A DNA stretch of 64,000 bases from JBDHXE01 sp035445085. GTDB taxonomy: Bacteria; Bacteroidota; Ignavibacteria; Kapaibacteriales; UBA2268. The translations under genes and the position numbers were made by a program. Positions 45,601 to 54,379 of the stretch are shown here, in pieces. The stretch is from NCBI GenBank assembly GCA_035445085.1, contig DAOMQA010000002.1, positions 1-64,000 on the forward strand. The letters are read 5' to 3'. Positions within the stretch are counted from its first letter, which is position 1. Every line of letters begins with the position of its first letter. The notes under the pieces are model-generated. The model saw only the letters and a program-made list of their open reading frames with translations. It searched no databases and was not told the origin of the DNA.

Positions 45601-46145
45601 GCATGCGGCTGAGGACGTGTGTACGCATCTTCTGATACTTTAAGAGTAGCAGTTTCTGGCTCTACATAAAAATGCCCTTGTTTACTACCTTTAATATTGT
45701 ACGCAAAATTTAAACCTGTATTGAACCACTGCGGAGAATTGGGAGCGCACATCTGATTAAGCAGCATATAAGCAGTTTCATCATAAAAATTTTGTGCATC
45801 GGCTTTGCTATCGAAATAGTTATATTTTTCGCCCCAATGGCGCCAAGCACCAGCCATTCTATGAACAACCTGCTTGATTGAATTTTCTGAACCTAAACTT
45901 TGAGTTCCTTCATCGTTTAGAACTTTGTTTCCAGCTTCGTCAAATTGCGGCACACCCGTTTTTCTAAAATACTTTTGTGCTAATATATCAGAAGCTAATT
46001 GCGACCATTGTTCTGGAACTTCGATATTATTCATTTCAAATACCAGAGAGCCATCTGGATTTCTTAATATAGATTTCCTTTTTGTATACGAAAATTGGTC
46101 ATAAGGCGACTGCCCTTTATTAGTAAAAACTTTCTTAAATTTCAT
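42630..46145 (-). CDS. nrdJ: Adenosylcobalamin-dependent (class II) ribonucleotide reductase
   Basis: This 1171-residue enzyme reduces ribonucleotides to deoxyribonucleotides by a B12-generated thiyl radical and needs no oxygen. NPCSEYMFLDDTACNLASLNL (about 450-470) holds the radical Cys, the active-site Glu and a redox Cys. NTGLNFAYNIKG, the Cys in HACFIQSVND, and TVIAPTGTIGLVMDCDTTGIEPD are family motifs. Residues 970-1090 form the TSCPD-type domain (HKVFLRTGEYADGSLGEIFI). The C-terminus is a zinc-ribbon-like Cys cluster (CSNCGSMRVKRNGSCTVCDDCG). Length fits the long NrdJ group. No other reductase is in the window. The 442-base upstream region shows no cobalamin riboswitch or NrdR box by eye. 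Confidence 0.93.
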   Translation of the reverse strand: MKFKKVFTNKGQSPYDQFSYTKRKSILRNPDGSLVFEMNNIEVPEQWSQLASDILAQKYFRKTGVPQFDEAGNKVLNDEGTQSLGSENSIKQVVHRMAGAWRHWGEKYNYFDSKADAQNFYDETAYMLLNQMCAPNSPQWFNTGLNFAYNIKGSKQGHFYVEPETATLKVSEDAYTRPQPHACFIQSVNDDLVGENGIFDLATREARIFKYGSGTGTNFSDLRGSGEKLSGGGYSSGLMSFLKIFDRAAGAIKSGGTTRRAAKMVIIDIDHPDVEEFIEWKAKEEDKVAALVAGSKVTATFMQAILDEAVLNGTDRKVNKKLNTLIKKSVNRGIPLNHIKRLLDLVNQGFTSLNFPSFDTHYEGEAYITVSGQNSNNSVRLTNDFLNAVENDELWELKWRTDRTTAKVIKARDLWDKINMSSWKSADPGLQFDTTINEWHTCPNSGRINASNPCSEYMFLDDTACNLASLNLMKFYDEENQIFRVEEFKHAVNIWTVILEISVLMAQFPSVAMAERSFQFRTLGLGYANIGTLLMVNGIPYDSPEALSWTGAISAIMTGESYATSALLAKELGAFPGHKDNEQEMLKVIRNHRRAAYNATPSEYEDLTIRPRGINPKYVPDYLLVAAKSAWDNALNLGTLHGYRNAQTTVIAPTGTIGLVMDCDTTGIEPDFAMIKYKKLAGGGYFKIVNQSVRKALTKLNYTEQQIEDIEKYCKGSGSLVACPYINKKTLKDAGFTDDKIEIIEKQLDNVFDIKFAFNKWVLGEDFIESLGFTAEQYNNSSFNLLKELGFSGEEIDVANDYVCGTMMIEGAPHIKDEHLPIFDTANKCGKRGRRYIDYMAHVRIMSAAQPFISGAISKTVNMPNEATVNQIGDVHITSWKMMLKAIAIYRDGSKLSQPLNSSNYSDIDEVVQLGDENTLDETLGPKEVQEIIVEKINSKPTRTKLPKKRHGFIREAIVGGHKVFLRTGEYADGSLGEIFIDMYKEGASFRGLLNSFAILASKALQYGVPLDELVDTFTFTRFEPAGMVDGHDAIKNATSILDYVFRSLGYDYLGRTDFVHIKAVDEINGNNNVHSPALDILLPQVHSEKISTEVKNDVVDNKPELSELTIFEESEIITSSKQNVIVITSRKEAKSFGYTGEPCSNCGSMRVKRNGSCTVCDDCGTTSGCS

Positions 46146-46587
46146 AATGTTTAATTGATATTATTAATTTATAAAATTACTTAATTCTTTTTCTTAAGGT
46201 TTAGATATAAGCAATATTCATTCAAATAACTTATATTTTATAGAGCTATACATTTAATTCCAAACAGCTTAAATTCATGCTGACAATAGTAACATAACTT
46301 GTACAAGCATTAGCTATCTACATTCGCCAAGCTCTCTATTATCAAGCACTTGCTTAGACGTTTAAAAAGACGATTTCACTTTTGCCCAACAGTAAATACG
46401 ACTAAAAAGTATATCATTATTGTCAAGTAGAAGAGTATAAAATAAGTATAAAATCAGAGACAGGAAAATAAAAAGGATAATTGTGCAAAAGATTTTTTAA
46501 AAAATATAAATAAAATCATGTTGTCTAAAGTTAGTAAAACAACAAAATCTTATCAAGATAATTTTATATCATCGTCTACTATAAGTT
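46146..46587. other. Divergent intergenic region between nrdJ and an exported protein gene
   Basis: These 442 AT-rich bases contain no ORF I would call. A near-match to the -7 box (CACTTTTG, 46377-46384, plus strand) and small hairpins such as AAGCA/TGCTT near 46345 are visible. No GCCACTG B12 box, tRNA or clear operator was found. Confidence 0.5.
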
Positions 46588-47601
46588 ATGCAACAAGATA
46601 AAAAGAAATTAAATTATATGTATAAAAATATATTAATATTTTCTCTACTCACTTTGATTGCTCCCTTAACAAATATTAGGGCAAATCAAAAGATAATGAT
46701 AGGCAATACAGAGTTTAATGGCGATGTTTCAAACTTGAATACATTTAAGTTAGATTTAGCTTTAAATTTTTCTTGTTTACTAACCAAAGATAGTGTATCC
46801 TTAATACCAAGTCTGAAGCGTGATTCTTTAATTAGGTATAATTTATCAAATAATATAAAATCGAATATACTTGATATTGCCAACGACTTAGGTGCGACCT
46901 ATATTCTCTTTACAAGGGTAAATGCAATTAAACACTTAGTAAGAACTGATGTAACATTAGTTCAGACAAAGGATACAAGCAAAATAATCAAGTCATTTGG
47001 CTACGCTTCAGCAAAATATATGAATGATAAAAATAAGTTAATCTACGATCCCGCTATAATGGCTTCTTTGCAAAGAGCATTAGCCGGAGCTTTCAAAGAT
47101 TCGACAATCTTTATTGATTCATCTAAGGGCTTTTTTAATAAACCCGCTCCACTATTAGCAATAGGGGGGATATATTTTGTAGATGATGATAAACTGCCCG
47201 ATTGGTATATATTTGATAAAAAAGTAGTAAACTCTTTTGATGCCTTAGAGACAATTTTTGAAAGCGCTCTCAAAGATAATAACTACGTAACGATGGATAC
47301 AGAAACACGCGATACAATATATTCTATGAATAACCTATTTATAGTAGAAAACTATGCTGCCCCTAGTGAATATGAACTATTAGCTTTATACAAATTAGGT
47401 GTAGAGTATTATATATCTGGGACTTTGCAAAGGAATGCAGATGGAGCTAAATTAGAGCTTTATCTCTATAAATTCGATAAAGGTGTAATGCAGACAATTA
47501 GCTCTGCATATGAAATTATACCCGAAGATAGTATTCTACTGTTACGTGAGTCTCTAAAATATTTGACTAATAAAATTTTAAGTAATAATTCAGGTGGTTA
47601 A
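46588..47601 (+). CDS. Exported protein with two related alpha/beta domains (TolB-N/CsgG-like pattern)
   Basis: This 337-residue protein is read from ATG 46588; an ATG at 46618 gives a cleaner signal peptide (MYKNILIFSLLTLIAPLTN) and may be the true start. The mature part seems to hold two copies of one fold. Copy one (about 34-165) has IMIGNTEFNGD, LDIANDLGATYILFTRV and DVTLVQTKDTSKIIKSFGYAS. Copy two (about 175-330) has LLAIGGIYFVDD, ALYKLGVEYYISGTL and LELYLYKFDKGVMQTISSAYE. This recalls TolB N-terminal/CsgG-type envelope domains, but I cannot name a family. It is followed at once by a T9SS protein gene, so both may serve the same envelope process. Confidence 0.6.
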   Translation: MQQDKKKLNYMYKNILIFSLLTLIAPLTNIRANQKIMIGNTEFNGDVSNLNTFKLDLALNFSCLLTKDSVSLIPSLKRDSLIRYNLSNNIKSNILDIANDLGATYILFTRVNAIKHLVRTDVTLVQTKDTSKIIKSFGYASAKYMNDKNKLIYDPAIMASLQRALAGAFKDSTIFIDSSKGFFNKPAPLLAIGGIYFVDDDKLPDWYIFDKKVVNSFDALETIFESALKDNNYVTMDTETRDTIYSMNNLFIVENYAAPSEYELLALYKLGVEYYISGTLQRNADGAKLELYLYKFDKGVMQTISSAYEIIPEDSILLLRESLKYLTNKILSNNSGG

Positions 47602-47602
47602 A

Positions 47603-50182
47603 ATGAGAAGTCTACCAACAATATGCACAATTCTATTAATTGCGTCAATATCGTTGTTATCCCAAGAGATAAAACATTATGAGCAGTTCAATAAAGAAGA
47701 TAAGAAAGAACACAAAGAATACCTAAAGAAACTACAATATGATATGTATCACACAGAGCCCGGAGTAAACAATCGTGTTGTAGAAGATGAACTAAAAAAA
47801 TATTTTAGGGACATGCGGAATACGAAGCATAAGTCCGAAAAGTTATTATCGTCTGAATTTGCTTGGGGTAGATTAGTAGGAACTTGGAAAGAACGAGGCA
47901 GTAACAATAACGCTGGGCGGACACATGTAGTAGAACTATCTAATGACCAGACAACCTTATATGTAGGCTCTTCAGGAGGGAACATTTGGCGTGGCACTAT
48001 TGATGGGAAAAATTGGGTGTGCTTGAATAACACATTTAAATTTAATGACATTCAAGATATAAAAGTTTTTGAGGATCAGTCGAATAATAGGCGTATTATG
48101 ATATCGGAAAATAAGAAAGTATATTATTCAGATGATAATGGTCAATATTGGCAGGCTTGCGAAGGTTTAGAATCTTTAGAGAATTGGGGTTCTATCTTAA
48201 GAACAATGACTGTGCAGAAAGCTACTGGCGGTCATCGTATTTTTGTTTTAACTCAAGATTTTAATTATAAGAATTGGTATGAAATAAGGAAATTATTAGC
48301 TTCAGATGATTACGGACAAACATTTACCGAAATTACAAACTTTGATCCAATAACAACTGTTGATATTTGGGGCGATAGGAATACCCAAAACTTATACATG
48401 CAAGTAAAAGATACCTTATATAGTATTGATTCCGACTTAAATGTAACTGCTTTAGCTCATTCGCAATTCATAAAAGATATGCTATCGGTAAATCATAACG
48501 TAAGAATGACAGGCTCAATCATTAATTCTCAACCAGTTATATATTATGCTGTAACTCAAGAAAATTCAAATAGGATGATTTTAAAATATTATCCAGAAAC
48601 AAATGAAATAGCGTATCAAGGCGAAACAACTACAAATATGTTTATGAGTAATAGTTTTGCTGTATCAAAAGTGGACCCTAATTTATTATGGATTGGTGGC
48701 GTAGAAACCTTCTATTCAACCGATGCAGGAGCAAATTGGAATTTAGTAAATAAATGGGGTGAATACTACAAAGATGTAGAAAACAAATTGCATGCAGATA
48801 TACCAGGTATAAATACATTCAGGGTAAATAATAGCAACTCCGAGCTTGTATTTGTCAATACCGATGGTGGAACTTATATTGGAACTGGTTTGCCAAACAA
48901 ATTCAAAAATATATCTATGAATGGCTTAAATGTATCGCAGATATATTCAACTTATACTTATGATGGTAGTGCTGGCGAGTTTGTTTACGTTGGTTGTCAG
49001 GATCAAGGATTTCAGATAGGTAATATTTCTGGGGAATCGACAGTAAGATTAGAACAAGATATTAGTGGGGATTACGGGGCGATTAGCTCAAGCGACGGAG
49101 GCAAAAATGTTTGGTCGGTATATCCGGGCTATCTTCTTTATTATTCAAGTTTACCTTTTGGAAGGTATAGCTTAGGCTGGAACTTTACGGGGCAATATAA
49201 TGATAGGGTGTGGATGCCCGCCGTTGCAGCAATGCCATTTGAACCAACAAAAGCAGTAATTGCACCCGGAGGGAGCAACAACACGTCTAAATTATTTGTT
49301 GTAAATTATGACGGGTCGCAATTAAAGGTGAATGAATTACCATACCAGTTTGACTCTCAAGAGGCAGATAACGATGTCTCTGCCTTAGCTATATCGCCAA
49401 TAGACAATCAAATATGGTATGTAGCTACAAAAAAAGGAAGATTTTATACTTCTACTAACTCTGGAAAGAATTGGACCGAAGCGGTAGGCTTTGCTGCACC
49501 GGGCTACAATTATTTGCACCCAACACCTATTATACCTTCTAAGATAAACAAAGATGTAGTTTTTGTTGGCGGAGCGGGATATAACGCACCTGGAGTATAT
49601 GCAAGTTATGACGGAGGCACAACATTTGAAGCACTTGGCGATGATATGCCAAAAGCTTTTTTCTATGATTTTGATCTAACTGCAGACGAAAAAGCAATTT
49701 TTGCCGCTACTTCCGTTGGACCGTATATTTATATTTTTGCAGCGAATAGATGGTTCCCTATCATTGATGAAAACACACCCGACCAAGTGTATTGGTCTGT
49801 AAATTATATAGAACGCACTAAAACAGCTCGCTTTGCTACTTATGGTAGAGGTATTTGGGATTTTAAAATCGAAAATTTAGTTACAAGTGTTGGTGATAAG
49901 CCTACTGTAAAGCACAATACCGTTCGTCTATACCCCAACCCTGCCCAAGACTTTGTCAATATTGACTTTAGCAAAGTAGAAAGCACAATTAATAGTGCCA
50001 GAATTTTTGATATTGATGGTAATTTAATATTAGATTTAAAGGCAAGTAACTTTAATACAGAAAATCCGTTTAAATGGGATATGACTAATAGTCAGGGCTA
50101 CAAAGTAAATAACGGTGCCTATTTATTAGTATATATAGTAGATGGAAACAATTATTACGAAAAAATTAATATTTCAAGATAA
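47603..50182 (+). CDS. T9SS-sorted BNR/sortilin-type beta-propeller protein
   Basis: This 859-residue protein starts at ATG 47603, placed 5 bases after an AGGTGG site that lies inside the previous gene's end; a GTG at 47594 is in frame but poorer. The signal peptide is MRSLPTICTILLIASISLLS. Repeated BNR/Asp-box units (YSDDNGQYWQ, STDAGANWNLV, STNSGKNWTEAV, SYDGGTTFEALG) indicate a ten- or seven-bladed propeller like VPS10/sortilin or glycosidase-type proteins. The C-terminal LYPNPAQDFVNIDFS followed by ARIFDIDGNLILDL and GAYLLVYIVDGNNYYEKINI is a type IX sorting domain. No catalytic sialidase residues were recognised. It is probably surface-exposed. Confidence 0.82.
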   Translation: MRSLPTICTILLIASISLLSQEIKHYEQFNKEDKKEHKEYLKKLQYDMYHTEPGVNNRVVEDELKKYFRDMRNTKHKSEKLLSSEFAWGRLVGTWKERGSNNNAGRTHVVELSNDQTTLYVGSSGGNIWRGTIDGKNWVCLNNTFKFNDIQDIKVFEDQSNNRRIMISENKKVYYSDDNGQYWQACEGLESLENWGSILRTMTVQKATGGHRIFVLTQDFNYKNWYEIRKLLASDDYGQTFTEITNFDPITTVDIWGDRNTQNLYMQVKDTLYSIDSDLNVTALAHSQFIKDMLSVNHNVRMTGSIINSQPVIYYAVTQENSNRMILKYYPETNEIAYQGETTTNMFMSNSFAVSKVDPNLLWIGGVETFYSTDAGANWNLVNKWGEYYKDVENKLHADIPGINTFRVNNSNSELVFVNTDGGTYIGTGLPNKFKNISMNGLNVSQIYSTYTYDGSAGEFVYVGCQDQGFQIGNISGESTVRLEQDISGDYGAISSSDGGKNVWSVYPGYLLYYSSLPFGRYSLGWNFTGQYNDRVWMPAVAAMPFEPTKAVIAPGGSNNTSKLFVVNYDGSQLKVNELPYQFDSQEADNDVSALAISPIDNQIWYVATKKGRFYTSTNSGKNWTEAVGFAAPGYNYLHPTPIIPSKINKDVVFVGGAGYNAPGVYASYDGGTTFEALGDDMPKAFFYDFDLTADEKAIFAATSVGPYIYIFAANRWFPIIDENTPDQVYWSVNYIERTKTARFATYGRGIWDFKIENLVTSVGDKPTVKHNTVRLYPNPAQDFVNIDFSKVESTINSARIFDIDGNLILDLKASNFNTENPFKWDMTNSQGYKVNNGAYLLVYIVDGNNYYEKINISR

Positions 50183-50193
50183 GGAAAGAATAT

Positions 50194-51534
50194 ATGAAAA
50201 AGCTAATTGTATTTTTGATGACTATTATAACACTCAATGCGCAAGAAAACTCAAACTATCTTACTATTTATAATGGTGGGTTTTCGGTGGTTAAAAACAA
50301 TACGGAATTTAAATTAAACAAAGGTATTAATAGGCTAACTTTTAAAGATTTCTCCGACCAAGTAGAAATTAGTTCTATTAATTTAGACATTCAAGGCAAA
50401 GTCTTAGAAAAATCCTTTATTAATTCAACAAATGATATTAATTCTATATTGAAACAGTACATTGGCAAAAATATTAGCTTATTAAGCAAAGATGGTAATA
50501 TATTTGGCACGGTACTATCAGCCAATAATACTCTTATAGTAAAAACTAATGATGGGAAATTTGCTTTCGTAAACAACATAGATAGATATAGTATTATTGT
50601 TGATGATATGTTGTTAGATTTGGACAAGAAAAAAGAATATACATTTGTTGTAGAATCTGAAAGCAACACTAAAGTACCTGCACAAATTAGCTATCTAACT
50701 AATGGGCTTGGCTGGAAAACAGAATATACAGCCTATATCGATAGTGATAGCAAAAAAATGAACTTAGAGGGATGGGTAAATGTTATTAACAACTCCGGAA
50801 TTGATTATACGAATAGCAATATAAAATTTATTGCTGGCAATATAGAAAAGAACCAAGATGGAGGTAACTACCAAGAGCAAAGAACATTTACTTCAGCACT
50901 AATGATGAAATCGGCACGAGATATGAGTAATATAGAAGCAAAATCATTTTCTGATTTATATACTTATTCATACCCAAGTACTATTACGCTTTTAAAAGGT
51001 GAATTTAAACAATTACCTTTAATTGCAAAACAAAACATAAGCATACAGAACAAGTATAATTTTTATTCGTTCGATTATAATAACAATGAAACAAACCTTA
51101 ACATAATTGTTGAAATTAAAAACGACAGCAAAAATGGATTAGGTATTCCTTTGCCTGCTGGAAATATAAAAATATTCAAACAAGATGGCAAATCATACGA
51201 ATTAATTGGTGAAAATGCTATTGAACATACAGCAAAAGATGAGACTTTAAGAATAAAGACTGGTTCAGCTTTTGATTTATTAGGTAAATCTGAAACTATA
51301 GAAAGCACACAAATCAGCGATAGAGTAATAGAACAAACAAGAGAAATAACACTAAAAAATAGAAAAGATGAAGATGTAACAATAGACGTACTGGCTAATC
51401 TTGGACGTGCTTATGAAGTTCTAAGCTCTGATGAAAACTATAATAAAGAAAATGCTAATCAAATCAAATTTACAGTAAAGGTTAGTAAGAATAGCGAAAA
51501 AAAATTCAAATTTAAATATAGATTAAAATGGTAA
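50194..51534 (+). CDS. Exported DUF4139-family protein
   Basis: This 446-residue protein has a short signal peptide (MKKLIVFLMTIITLNAQ). The N-terminal half begins LTIYNGGFSVVKNNTEFKLNKG, as in the DUF4140/4139 family. The centre has ISYLTNGLGWKTEYTAYID, LEGWVNVINNSGIDYTNSNIKFIAG and GIPLPAGNIKIFKQDG, all typical of DUF4139. The function of the family is unknown. It follows the BNR-repeat gene by 11 bases and shares its transcript with the previous two exported proteins. No T9SS tail is present, so it probably remains in the periplasm or outer membrane. Confidence 0.75.
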   Translation: MKKLIVFLMTIITLNAQENSNYLTIYNGGFSVVKNNTEFKLNKGINRLTFKDFSDQVEISSINLDIQGKVLEKSFINSTNDINSILKQYIGKNISLLSKDGNIFGTVLSANNTLIVKTNDGKFAFVNNIDRYSIIVDDMLLDLDKKKEYTFVVESESNTKVPAQISYLTNGLGWKTEYTAYIDSDSKKMNLEGWVNVINNSGIDYTNSNIKFIAGNIEKNQDGGNYQEQRTFTSALMMKSARDMSNIEAKSFSDLYTYSYPSTITLLKGEFKQLPLIAKQNISIQNKYNFYSFDYNNNETNLNIIVEIKNDSKNGLGIPLPAGNIKIFKQDGKSYELIGENAIEHTAKDETLRIKTGSAFDLLGKSETIESTQISDRVIEQTREITLKNRKDEDVTIDVLANLGRAYEVLSSDENYNKENANQIKFTVKVSKNSEKKFKFKYRLKW

Positions 51535-51570
51535 TACTATATAATTCTATTATTTATTAGCTATATACAA

Positions 51571-51603
51571 GGAGAGCTTGCAACACTATATTGCAAGCTC
51601 TCT
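51571..51603. terminator. Bidirectional terminator hairpin
   Basis: GAGAGCTTGCAA pairs perfectly with TTGCAAGCTCTC around CACTATA, between convergent genes. The flanks are AT-rich but have only short T-runs. Confidence 0.65.
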
Positions 51604-51641
51604 ATTTGTCTACTAATTAGTTAAAGGTTAAATCAAAAATA

Positions 51642-53384
51642 TTATTCTACAACATAATTCGCTTTATTTAACACAGATTGTGGGAAAGTATAGTTTATTT
51701 TATTAGCTACCTTTTTATTTATTGAAATATGAGAAGTAGGTAATTTAATAATATTAATGTCGTCTGGATTATAACCTAGCATTACAGAGTAAATTGTTGA
51801 GCCACTAATATCGGCTAAAATATCGTAATCTACCGAAATTGCAGCTAAAGCCCCATCATCAACATTTTCTTGAGAGTCTCCAATTAATTTAATTGAGTTC
51901 TCAGAGCATAAAGGTGCTAAATCTTTCATAGCAAGATTCATAGTATTATCCGCAGCTATCATAATTGTAGCAATATCTTTATTTTTCAAATTATTGAAAG
52001 CTTGACTAACTTGGTTTGCCGAAGTAATGGTTTCATTTTCAAGAGATACATTATAAAAAGAACTTAACTTATTAAATTCTTCTTGTGCAAACGCTGAATT
52101 TGGCTCAGAACTATTATAAATTCTACCTGCAACTACTAATTCTGGCAACATCTCTTTAACAAATTTTAGATAATCATTAAAATTTGTTGCATCGCTAATA
52201 CCTGTAATATTATTTCTTTTACCGATTAAGCCTGCATATTCAGGGGAAGTTACATAAGTGTATACAATAGGTATGTGTGTAGGTACATACTTAACAGCGG
52301 CTTGAGAAGCAGGCGTTGATATTGGAATAATAATATCAACTTTATCATTCACCATATCATAAATAATATCTTGGAAATTATTAACATCACCGTTTGCATT
52401 TCCTACGTAATATGATATATTAGCTCCCTCGTTTAATCCATATGATTTTAACTTTACCTTAATCCCATCCCAAATGTTCTCCGATAATTCAGAGTCGTTA
52501 TATCTTAGGACACCTACAACGAAGTTCTTTTTGCTTAATGTAATTTTATCTCCTGCTTTTAAGCTAAATTTTTCAGAAAAATTAGAAAAACTTGAGGCTA
52601 ATGTAAGCTTTAAATTATCATCATATACAAGAACATTTGTTTGGCTTGGCACATCGTTGTAAGAATTAGCCAATTTAGAAGTTACAGTTTTATTTAAGCT
52701 TTTAATTTCAATAAAATCACCAACAGCAAATCCATTCATTTGTGTTTTAGTAATATTTGTTACACAATTACCAAAGTTATCTACAAACAAAATTTGACCA
52801 GATACTATACCATTATTATTTACAGGCTCCTGAATATCTAAACTAACCAAACTTTCGGCAGCACTACCATAAGTATTAGGAGCATCGCCTTGTAACATTT
52901 TCTTAACACCCATTAGATATTGGTTTAAATACGGCACTTCACTCAAATTAGTATAGTTAGGAAAGTTTTTCATATCATCTAAGTAATATGTATTTGTTAA
53001 ATTCTGATTTTTAGTCAAAAGAGAAGCAATTCCATTATCAGGTGCGAATATTTTTCTACCTTGATACTCAGTATAGAATTTCTTTGTACTACTACCTGGA
53101 TCTACTACAAGGCAGAAATAGGCATCTTTAGGGAAATAGTTAAAAGAAGATTGCAATAAATAACCTCCTTCGTAAATATCAAACTTTTTAGCATGCAGGA
53201 CTACTACTTCTACATCTTTAAAGTTATCTCTAATCTCGCCTTTTATCGATAGGACTAAATCGGTAGATGGCTCAAAATCGGTAATTAGCACCAAAGTTCT
53301 CTTGTAATTTAGGTTTGTAATATTTTCTTCTGTGCAGGATACAAGAGCAAAAACTGCAAAAAGAAACAGAATTAAGTATTTCAT
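51642..53384 (-). CDS. Lipoprotein fusing a DUF62 (SAM hydroxide adenosyltransferase-like) domain to an ABC_sub_bind domain
   Basis: This 580-residue protein starts MKYLILFLFAVFALVSC; the lipobox LVSC puts lipid on Cys17. Residues 28-285 match DUF62 landmarks: LVLITDFEPSTDLVLSIKG, VVLHAKKFDIYEGGYLLQ, VVDPGSSTKKF (Asp95), FAPDNGIASLL and ILFVDNFGNCVTNI. The Arg after VVDPG is Lys here, and the TFHGRD segment with the catalytic His is not found, so hydrolysis is doubtful. Residues 288-560 match the ABC_sub_bind family: VGVLRYNDSELSENIWDGIK, DIIIPISTPASQAAVKY, IPIVYTYVTSPEYAGLIG and NDYLKFVKEMLPE. No ABC permease or ATPase is adjacent. The protein would sit in the envelope, away from cytoplasmic SAM. 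Confidence 0.8.
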   Translation of the reverse strand: MKYLILFLFAVFALVSCTEENITNLNYKRTLVLITDFEPSTDLVLSIKGEIRDNFKDVEVVVLHAKKFDIYEGGYLLQSSFNYFPKDAYFCLVVDPGSSTKKFYTEYQGRKIFAPDNGIASLLTKNQNLTNTYYLDDMKNFPNYTNLSEVPYLNQYLMGVKKMLQGDAPNTYGSAAESLVSLDIQEPVNNNGIVSGQILFVDNFGNCVTNITKTQMNGFAVGDFIEIKSLNKTVTSKLANSYNDVPSQTNVLVYDDNLKLTLASSFSNFSEKFSLKAGDKITLSKKNFVVGVLRYNDSELSENIWDGIKVKLKSYGLNEGANISYYVGNANGDVNNFQDIIYDMVNDKVDIIIPISTPASQAAVKYVPTHIPIVYTYVTSPEYAGLIGKRNNITGISDATNFNDYLKFVKEMLPELVVAGRIYNSSEPNSAFAQEEFNKLSSFYNVSLENETITSANQVSQAFNNLKNKDIATIMIAADNTMNLAMKDLAPLCSENSIKLIGDSQENVDDGALAAISVDYDILADISGSTIYSVMLGYNPDDINIIKLPTSHISINKKVANKINYTFPQSVLNKANYVVE

Positions 53385-53767
53385 ACTTATATATCCATCA
53401 AATTAATAAATGAAACATTTCCAATATAGCAAATATAAAGAAAAATATAATTTTAGATTAGCATAAATATTAATTTCTTGTTAGCAATTATTTATTTTCG
53501 AGGCAATATCAATCTAATTCAACTTTTTATAAGTGCTATTAACAATAGCAATATTCATAAAATTAATTTAAATTTATATTTTTCTTATATTTTTTTAAAA
53601 TTAAATTATCATTTAACTATATTTGTATAGTAGCGATATGCTATCAATTAGGATAGTTTTGTCTGATTTCAAATTAGGGAGCTATTCATATAAAAGTATA
53701 TTGCACTACACAATTATTATTGTTATACTATTTTTGTTCTTTTATAAATTAAAATAGGAGGAATCGT
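53385..53767. other. Long upstream region of the V4R operon with three promoter-like boxes
   Basis: These 383 AT-rich bases hold no gene. On the plus strand three octamers fit TAnnTTTG: TATATTTG (53618-53625), TAGTTTTG (53654-53661) and TATTTTTG (53729-53736). The last lies 32 bases before the V4R start and is the most likely. Multiple boxes could mean several start sites. Confidence 0.5.
53729..53736 (+). promoter_or_regulatory. Candidate -7 box for the V4R operon
   Basis: TATTTTTG fits TAnnTTTG and lies 32 bases before the ATG at 53768, which also has a strong ribosome site (TAGGAGGAATCGT). Confidence 0.5.
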
Positions 53768-54364
53768 ATGAAGGCTACGGACTTCGACTTCAAAAAAGAC
53801 CTGAATTTTGATATAGATTCGGGTATTACTTCTTTTAAATCAACAAGACTCGCAATATTTGATGTTGAATCTATTGGTTTATTAAGAAGCAAAATTATAC
53901 ATGAGCTTGGCGCCGACAAGGCAAGAGAAATATTCTTGCAGTTCGGTTATCAGCAAGGCTTTTCAGACTTTATGCAAATGAAGTTAAATTATGAGTTTGA
54001 TTCAGAAATGGATTTGTTAGCGTCAGGACCAGTTATACACACTTGGGAAGGAATTGTAAGGGCAACTCCTACCGAAATTAGATTTAGCCGTGAAACAGGC
54101 GAGTTCTTCTTTACAGGTGTATGGACAAATTCTTACGAAGCAGACCAACATTTATCCTATATTGGGCAATCTGAGGAACCAGTTTGTTGGAGCTTAATGG
54201 GATATGCATCTGGATGGTGCTCCGCTTTCTTTGGTAGAAAGTTGATAGCGATAGAACCACACTGCACTGGCAAAGGCGATCACAATTGTGGCTGGAAAAT
54301 ACAACCTGTAGACGCATGGGGTGAAGAAGCTATTCCATACATCAATGCTTTAAAAAACTTTTAA
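53768..54364 (+). CDS. Stand-alone XylR_N/V4R sensory-domain protein
   Basis: This 198-residue soluble protein consists only of the aromatic-sensor region of phenol-responsive activators such as DmpR and MopR. The XylR_N part covers about 20-130 and V4R about 130-185 (PVCWSLMGYASGWCSAFFGR, then EPHCTGKGDHNCGWKI). Cys140, Glu163, Cys166 and Cys174 reproduce the spacing of the four zinc ligands of those sensors (C-x22-E-x2-C-x7-C). The AAA+ and DNA-binding domains are absent. The AGGAGG ribosome site is the best in the window, hinting at high expression. A 63-residue gene follows 15 bases later. The ligand and output are unknown. Confidence 0.85.
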   Translation: MKATDFDFKKDLNFDIDSGITSFKSTRLAIFDVESIGLLRSKIIHELGADKAREIFLQFGYQQGFSDFMQMKLNYEFDSEMDLLASGPVIHTWEGIVRATPTEIRFSRETGEFFFTGVWTNSYEADQHLSYIGQSEEPVCWSLMGYASGWCSAFFGRKLIAIEPHCTGKGDHNCGWKIQPVDAWGEEAIPYINALKNF

Positions 54365-54379
54365 TAGGAGGATAGGACA

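Noticed and set aside
46146..46587. A cobalamin riboswitch before the B12-dependent reductase
   Set aside because: No B12 box (GCCACTG-like) or the expected multi-helix fold was seen on the minus strand.
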